64,000 nucleotides of DNA from assembly GCA_934320655.1 (NCBI GenBank), contig CAKRFN010000012.1:1-64000 (forward strand). The letters are read 5' to 3'. Position 1 is the stretch's first letter. Every line of letters starts with the position of its first letter. Shown here piece after piece: positions 58,978 through 64,000 of the stretch. Both the position numbers and the translations under genes were made by a program. The DNA is from an uncultured Eubacterium sp. GTDB taxonomy: Bacteria; Bacillota; Clostridia; Lachnospirales; Lachnospiraceae. Under the pieces are notes generated by a model. It was not told the DNA's origin. It ran no database searches and was given only the letters and a program-made list of their open reading frames with translations.

Positions 58978-60714
58978 ATGTACAGAGACGTGACATTAAA
59001 CCAGATCAGTGAGGCAGATATCGACAAACAGTTAAGCGTGGCAGGCTGGATCGAAAATATCCGTGACCACGGCGGCGTGTCATTTATTGACCTTCGGGAT
59101 ATGTATGGCATCTTGCAGGTCGTCATCAGAGATGATACACTGTTAAAAGGACTCAGTCGTGAGGACTGCGTATCGATTCAGGGAATCATGGAAAAAAGGG
59201 ATGAGGAAACCTACAATCCCAAGATCCCTTCCGGTACGATCGAATTAGAGGCAAAACAGATCACCGTGCTCGGCAAGGTGCGCAAGGCACTGCCGTTTGA
59301 GATCATGACCTCCAAGGACGTGCGGGAGGACGTGCGGCTGCAGTATCGTTATCTCGACCTGAGAAATGCCAAGGTGCGCGACAATATGATCTTCCGTTCA
59401 CAGGTCATCGCATTCCTGCGCCAGAAGATGACGGAGATGGGATTTTTAGAGATCCAGACACCGATCTTGTGTGCATCTTCCCCTGAGGGCGCCAGAGACT
59501 ATATCGTGCCGAGCCGCAAATTTAAAGGAAAATTCTATGCATTGCCGCAGGCACCGCAGCAGTATAAGCAGCTTCTGATGGTATCGGGCTTTGACAAATA
59601 TTTCCAGATCGCACCGTGCTTCCGCGATGAGGATGCGAGAGCTGACCGTTCGCCCGGAGAGTTCTATCAGCTGGATTTCGAGATGAGCTTTGCAACGCAG
59701 GAGGATGTATTCCGTGTCGGCGAGGAAGTGCTGACCGCTGCGTTTGAAAAATTTGCTCCCGAGGGATATGAGGTTACAAAAGCACCGTATCCGATCATCA
59801 GCTACAAGCAGGCAATGTTAGAGTTCGGTTCCGACAAGCCGGATCTGAGAAACCCGCTGCGGATCATCGATCTGAGTGAGTTTTTCCAGAAGTGCAGCTT
59901 TAAACCGTTCCACGGCAAGACCGTCCGTGCGATCAAGGTACATGCCGAGATGTCCAAGGGCTTCCACGAGAAGCTGTTAAAATTCGCACAGGGCTTAGGC
60001 TGTGGCGGTCTGGGCTATCTGGAGGTGCAGGAGGACGGCAGCTACAAGGGACCGATCGATAAATTTATTCCGGATGACTGCAAAGAGGAGATGCGCACGC
60101 TCGCCGCACTCGAAGTCGGCGATACGATCTTTTTCATCGCAGACCGCGAGGCAAAGGCAGCCGCTTATGCAGGTGCGATCCGCACGGAACTCGGAGAAAA
60201 ACTTGATTTAATCGAGAAGAATGCATATCGTTTCTGCTATGTGAACGATTTCCCGATGTTCGAGAAAGATCCCGAGACAAAGAAGATCGGATTTACACAC
60301 AACCCGTTCTCTATGCCGCAGGGAGGCTTACAGGCATTGCAGGAGCAGAACCCGCTCGACATTCTCGCTTACCAGTATGACATCGTCTGCAACGGTATTG
60401 AGTTATCCTCCGGTGCAGTCAGAAACCATGACCTCGACATCATGGTCAAGGCATTCGAGATCGCAGGCTACGACGAGACCGTATTAAAAGAAAAATTTGG
60501 GGCACTTTACAATGCATTCCAGTATGGTGCACCGCCGCACGCAGGCATGGCGCCGGGTGTCGACCGAATGATTATGCTGCTGCGTAATGAGGAGAACATC
60601 CGTGAGATCATTCCATTCCCGATGAACGGCAATGCACAGGATCTCATGTGCGGAGCGCCGAACACGGTCACAGAGCAGCAGCTGCGTGAGGTGCATATTA
60701 AGGTGCGTGACTGA
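58978..60714 (+). CDS. aspS: Aspartyl-tRNA synthetase
   Basis: The 578-residue class IIb enzyme has an N-terminal anticodon-binding OB fold (QLSVAGWIENIRDHGGVSFIDLRDMYG). Motif 2 is FRDEDARADRSPGEFYQLDFEMSF and motif 3 is GMAPGVDRMIMLLRNEENIREIIPFP. A bacterial-type GAD insertion lies between. Co-transcription with gatCAB suggests that it may be non-discriminating and also charge tRNA-Asn with Asp for later amidation; this is inference. GAGAGGGGAT precedes the ATG, 55 bases after the T-box terminator. Confidence 0.95.
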   Translation: MYRDVTLNQISEADIDKQLSVAGWIENIRDHGGVSFIDLRDMYGILQVVIRDDTLLKGLSREDCVSIQGIMEKRDEETYNPKIPSGTIELEAKQITVLGKVRKALPFEIMTSKDVREDVRLQYRYLDLRNAKVRDNMIFRSQVIAFLRQKMTEMGFLEIQTPILCASSPEGARDYIVPSRKFKGKFYALPQAPQQYKQLLMVSGFDKYFQIAPCFRDEDARADRSPGEFYQLDFEMSFATQEDVFRVGEEVLTAAFEKFAPEGYEVTKAPYPIISYKQAMLEFGSDKPDLRNPLRIIDLSEFFQKCSFKPFHGKTVRAIKVHAEMSKGFHEKLLKFAQGLGCGGLGYLEVQEDGSYKGPIDKFIPDDCKEEMRTLAALEVGDTIFFIADREAKAAAYAGAIRTELGEKLDLIEKNAYRFCYVNDFPMFEKDPETKKIGFTHNPFSMPQGGLQALQEQNPLDILAYQYDIVCNGIELSSGAVRNHDLDIMVKAFEIAGYDETVLKEKFGALYNAFQYGAPPHAGMAPGVDRMIMLLRNEENIREIIPFPMNGNAQDLMCGAPNTVTEQQLREVHIKVRD

Positions 60715-60740
60715 TCGCAGGAACCAAAAAGGAGATAAAT

Positions 60741-61034
60741 ATGGCAAATATCATTAGTGATGAGACGATCGAATATGTAGGTATTCTCGCAAAGCTGGAG
60801 CTCTCCGAGGAGGAGAAGGAAGCCGCGAAAAAGGATATGGGCGATATGTTAGATTATATCGATCAGCTGAATGAACTGGATACCTCACAGGTGGAACCGA
60901 TGTCCCATGTATTTCCGGTCAATAACGTATTCCGGGAGGATGTGGTGACAAACGGTGACGGCAGCGAGGATGCACTCGCCAATGCGCCGCTGAGCAGAGA
61001 CGGCGGCTTTGAAGTACCGAAGACGATTGTATAG
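60741..61034 (+). CDS. gatC: Asp-tRNA(Asn)/Glu-tRNA(Gln) amidotransferase subunit C
   Basis: The 97-residue subunit is a belt-like stabiliser of GatA. Typical segments are VGILAKLELSEEEKEAAKKD, MLDYIDQLNELDTSQVEPM, the conserved VFPVNNVFREDVV, and ANAPLSRDGGFEVPKTIV near the C-terminus. AAAAAGGAG precedes the ATG. It sits 26 bases after aspS and 26 before gatA. Confidence 0.95.
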   Translation: MANIISDETIEYVGILAKLELSEEEKEAAKKDMGDMLDYIDQLNELDTSQVEPMSHVFPVNNVFREDVVTNGDGSEDALANAPLSRDGGFEVPKTIV

Positions 61035-61060
61035 TATATAGAATAGGAAGGGGATAGACC

Positions 61061-62542
61061 ATGTCTCTTATGAGTCTGACAGCCGTTGAGCTGGGCAAAC
61101 GGATACAAAAGAAAGAAGTGACAGCGGTAGACGCGACCCGCGAGGCACTGGCTGCCATCGCTGCCTGTGAAGATGCGGTGCACAGCTTCGTGACAGTGGA
61201 CGGTGACCGCGCGATGCAGCGGGCAAAAGAGGTGCAGGAGCGAATCGCTTCCGGCGAGCTTACATCACCGCTCGCAGGCGTACCGGTGGCAATCAAGGAT
61301 AACATGTGTACAAAGGGGCTGAAAACGACATGCAGCTCTAAAATCTTATATAATTTTATACCGACTTATACATCGGAGGCGGTGCTGCAGTTGGAGCGCG
61401 CCGGTGCAGTCATCCTCGGAAAAACGAATATGGATGAATTTGCGATGGGTAGCACGACGGAGACTTCCGCATACGGAGTGACGAGAAATCCGTGGAATAC
61501 GGCACACGTACCCGGCGGATCTTCCGGCGGAAGCTGCGCGGCAGTTGCGGCGGAGGAGTGTTCCTATGCGCTGGGCTCTGATACCGGCGGATCGATCCGT
61601 CAGCCGAGTTCTTTCTGTGGCGTGACAGGCATCAAGCCGACCTACGGAACGGTATCCCGTTACGGACTGATCGCTTACGGTTCATCGCTCGACCAGATCG
61701 GACCGATCGCAAAGGATGTGACCGATTGTGCGGCAGTGTTAGAGGCGATCGCTGCGCACGATCCGAAGGATTCGACATCGATGAAGCGGGAGGATACCGA
61801 TTTTACACAGGCACTCGTGGATGATGTGAAGGGCATGCGCATCGGTATTCCGAATGACTATTTTGGCGAGGGACTGGACGAGGCTGTGCGTGCGCGTGTG
61901 CTGGATGCGGCAAAGGCATTGGAGGAGAAAGGCGCGGTCGTGGAGCATTTTGACCTCGGACTGGTCAAATATGCGATCCCTGCCTACTACGTGATCGCCT
62001 GTGCCGAGGCGAGCAGCAATCTAGCGCGTTTTGACGGCGTAAAATACGGCTATCGTACCGAAGAGTACGACGGACTGCATCAGATGTATAAAAAGAGCCG
62101 CTCCGAGGGCTTTGGCGCAGAGGTCAAGCGGCGTATCATGCTTGGCTCGTTTGTGTTGAGCTCCGGCTATTATGATGCGTATTATCTGAAAGCGCTGCGC
62201 GTGAAAGCACTGATCAAGCAGGCATTCGATGATGCATTTGCAAAATATGATGTGATTTTAGGACCTGCGGCACCTACGACCGCACCGAAGCTGGGCGAGT
62301 CGCTGTCTGATCCGATCCAGATGTATCTCGGTGATATTTATACAATTTCTGTCAATCTGGCAGGACTGCCCGGCATCAGTCTGCCGTGTGGGCTTGACCG
62401 GAATGGACTGCCGGTTGGTTTACAGCTCATTGGAGACTGTTTCCAGGAGAAAAAGATCATCCGTGCGGCATATGCATTTGAACAGACGAGGGAGTATGCG
62501 CACAGTAAACTGGCGCAGGAGCAGAACGGAGGTGCGTCATGA
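61061..62542 (+). CDS. gatA: Asp-tRNA(Asn)/Glu-tRNA(Gln) amidotransferase subunit A
   Basis: The 493-residue amidase-signature subunit releases ammonia from glutamine. The Ser-cisSer-Lys triad is visible: Lys in GVPVAIKDNMCTKG near residue 78, and the serines in PGGSSGGSCAAVAAEE and LGSDTGGSIRQPSSFCG. The C-terminal LPGISLPCGLDRNGLPVGLQ is also typical. AGGAAGGGGAT precedes the ATG. Its stop overlaps the gatB start by four bases (ATGA), so translation is coupled. Confidence 0.95.
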   Translation: MSLMSLTAVELGKRIQKKEVTAVDATREALAAIAACEDAVHSFVTVDGDRAMQRAKEVQERIASGELTSPLAGVPVAIKDNMCTKGLKTTCSSKILYNFIPTYTSEAVLQLERAGAVILGKTNMDEFAMGSTTETSAYGVTRNPWNTAHVPGGSSGGSCAAVAAEECSYALGSDTGGSIRQPSSFCGVTGIKPTYGTVSRYGLIAYGSSLDQIGPIAKDVTDCAAVLEAIAAHDPKDSTSMKREDTDFTQALVDDVKGMRIGIPNDYFGEGLDEAVRARVLDAAKALEEKGAVVEHFDLGLVKYAIPAYYVIACAEASSNLARFDGVKYGYRTEEYDGLHQMYKKSRSEGFGAEVKRRIMLGSFVLSSGYYDAYYLKALRVKALIKQAFDDAFAKYDVILGPAAPTTAPKLGESLSDPIQMYLGDIYTISVNLAGLPGISLPCGLDRNGLPVGLQLIGDCFQEKKIIRAAYAFEQTREYAHSKLAQEQNGGAS

Positions 62543-63972
62543 GCAGAGAATATGAGACCGTCATCGGTCTGGAGGTACATGTGGAGCTGGCGACAAAGAC
62601 GAAGATCTTCTGCGGCTGTTCGACCGCATTCGGCGGCGCACCGAATACCCACACCTGTCCGGTCTGTACCGGTATGCCCGGTTCGCTGCCGGTGCTGAAT
62701 AAGCAGGTCGTGGAATATGCGATGGCAGTCGGGCTGGCGACAAACTGTACGATTAACCAGAATTGTAAATTTGACCGCAAAAACTATTTTTACCCCGATA
62801 ACCCGCAGAATTACCAGATTTCACAGCTCTATGAGCCGATCTGCCGGAATGGAGGCATTGAGATTGAGACTGCGGACGGCACAAAAAAGACGGTCGGCAT
62901 TCACGAGATCCATATGGAGGAGGATGCCGGAAAGCTCGTCCACGACGACTGGGACGACGTATCCATCGTAGATTTTAACCGTTCAGGTGTCCCGCTGATC
63001 GAGATCGTATCGGAGCCGGATATGCGCTCCGCAGATGAAGTGATCGCGTATCTCGAGAAGCTTCGCCTGATTATCCAGTATCTCGGTGCGTCCGACTGTA
63101 AGCTCAACGAGGGCTCGATGCGTGCCGATGTCAATTTGTCAGTGCGTGAAGTCGGTGCGAGTGAGTTCGGCACACGTACAGAGATGAAAAACCTCAACTC
63201 GTTCCGCGCGATTGCACGTGCGATCGAGGGTGAGAAAAACAGACAGATCGACCTGATCGAATCCGGTGAAAAGGTCGTGCAGGAGACCCGCCGCTGGGAT
63301 GATGCGAAGGAGAGCTCCCATGCGATGCGCTCCAAGGAGGATGCGCAGGACTACCGTTACTTCCCGGAGCCCGACCTCGTTCCGATCCATATTTCCGACG
63401 AGTGGCTCGCAGAGGTGAAAAACCGCCAGCCGGAGCTGCGCACGGAGAAATTAGAGCGCTATGAGAGCGAGTATGAGATCCCGCGCTACGACGCAGAGAT
63501 CATCACATCATCCAAGCATCTGGCAGATATTTTCGAACAGACCGTGGCGATCTGCGGCAAGCCGAAAAAAGTATCCAACTGGCTCATGGTAGAGACGATG
63601 CGCCTGCTCAAGGAGCGCGAGATGGAGCCGGAGGATATTGTCTTTTCACCGGAGCATCTGGCTGCATTGGTAGAGCTGGCTGACGCTGGCACGATCAACA
63701 GTACGGTTGCCAAGGAAGTGTTTGAGCACATGTTTGAGGATGACACAGATCCGAAGCAGTATGTTGAGGAACACGGCTTAAAGACCGTGAACGATGAGGG
63801 CGCGCTGCGCGCAACGATCGAGCAGGTGATCAAGGATAATCCGCAGTCTGTAGACGATTATCACAATGGAAAAGAAAAAGCGATCGGCTTTTTAGTCGGA
63901 CAGACGATGAAAGCGATGAAGGGAAAAGCAAATCCCGGTATGGTAAACCAGATTTTGAAGGAACTGCTGTAG
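62539..63972 (+). CDS. gatB: Asp-tRNA(Asn)/Glu-tRNA(Gln) amidotransferase subunit B
   Basis: The 477-residue subunit holds the kinase/transamidase centre and binds tRNA. Key segments are ETVIGLEVHVELATKTKIFCG, the zinc-site cysteines in CGCSTAFGG...CPVCTGMPGSLPVLN, KFDRKNYFYPDNPQNYQISQ, and IHMEEDAGKLVHD. The C-terminal helical and YqeY-like tail binds tRNA and ends VGQTMKAMKGKANPGMVNQI. With GatA and GatC it converts Glu-tRNA(Gln) to Gln-tRNA(Gln), and Asp-tRNA(Asn) to Asn-tRNA(Asn) where present. An intrinsic terminator overlaps its stop codon. Confidence 0.95.
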   Translation: MSREYETVIGLEVHVELATKTKIFCGCSTAFGGAPNTHTCPVCTGMPGSLPVLNKQVVEYAMAVGLATNCTINQNCKFDRKNYFYPDNPQNYQISQLYEPICRNGGIEIETADGTKKTVGIHEIHMEEDAGKLVHDDWDDVSIVDFNRSGVPLIEIVSEPDMRSADEVIAYLEKLRLIIQYLGASDCKLNEGSMRADVNLSVREVGASEFGTRTEMKNLNSFRAIARAIEGEKNRQIDLIESGEKVVQETRRWDDAKESSHAMRSKEDAQDYRYFPEPDLVPIHISDEWLAEVKNRQPELRTEKLERYESEYEIPRYDAEIITSSKHLADIFEQTVAICGKPKKVSNWLMVETMRLLKEREMEPEDIVFSPEHLAALVELADAGTINSTVAKEVFEHMFEDDTDPKQYVEEHGLKTVNDEGALRATIEQVIKDNPQSVDDYHNGKEKAIGFLVGQTMKAMKGKANPGMVNQILKELL

Positions 63973-63988
63973 TGGCAGTTCCTTTTTT
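63959..63988 (+). terminator. Terminator of the aspS-gatCAB operon
   Basis: GGAACTGC pairs with GCAGTTCC (63975-63982), followed by TTTTTT. The gatB stop codon lies in the loop. Confidence 0.85.
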
Positions 63989-64000
63989 CCGTTGCCGGCG

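Overview
The window looks like a chromosome segment of a Gram-positive, endospore-forming gut clostridium, most likely a Lachnospiraceae member. This is inferred from gene content and order: tig-clpP-clpX-lon-engB, an alpha/beta-type small acid-soluble spore protein, a Spo0A-type DNA-binding domain, class III fructose-bisphosphatase, a T-box-controlled aspS-gatCAB operon, and strong AGGAGG-type ribosome binding sites. No rRNA, CRISPR array or intact prophage is visible. There is one tRNA, tRNA-Leu(UAG), on the minus strand at 8617-8697.

Region 1 (1-8.6 kb) is accessory. It holds the 3' end of one large surface-protein gene and a complete 2342-residue paralogue, separated by debris: an IS200/IS605 transposase remnant, a likely KilA-N fragment and a detached LuxR-type helix-turn-helix reading frame. 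Its base and codon use looks GC-richer than the housekeeping part. Region 2 (8.8-12.8 kb) is a YtrA-like GntR regulator/ABC transporter operon with a recognisable promoter and operator, a CPBP membrane protease and a spore protein gene. Region 3 (13.1-19.5 kb) is a proteostasis block: trigger factor, ClpP, ClpX, Lon and the GTPase EngB.

Region 4 (19.5-27.7 kb) holds an orphan LytTR response regulator, a receiver-less Spo0A-type DNA-binding protein, three exported proteins (BspA-like leucine-rich-repeat protein, subtilase with an inserted domain, beta-propeller-like protein) and three poorly known genes including an SseB-like one. Region 5 (27.7-36.5 kb) has a CYTH phosphatase, a DJ-1 family protein, a membrane protein, a polysaccharide deacetylase, RarA, an aminotransferase, MtnA and an Mrp-type ATPase. 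Two inverted copies of an unrecognised, structured roughly 350-500 bp intergenic repeat lie in this region; they share conserved blocks, length-variable inserts and compensatory base changes, and are the most novel signal in the window.

Region 6 (36.5-48.3 kb) has an unknown gene pair, DnaE, PfkA, a SpoU-type RNA methyltransferase, a small conserved protein, a small alarmone synthetase, a regulator with two DNA-binding folds and TypA. Region 7 (48.5-64 kb) has a tandem-OB single-strand-binding protein, a corrinoid adenosyltransferase-like protein, DapA and DapB, Fbp, AsnA, a Xaa-Pro aminopeptidase, a CAP/SLH cell-wall protein with LytTR-like direct repeats upstream, and the T-box-aspS-gatC-gatA-gatB operon ending in a terminator at the right edge.

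All functional calls rest on reading motifs and family resemblance by eye. No database search, alignment program or folding program was run.
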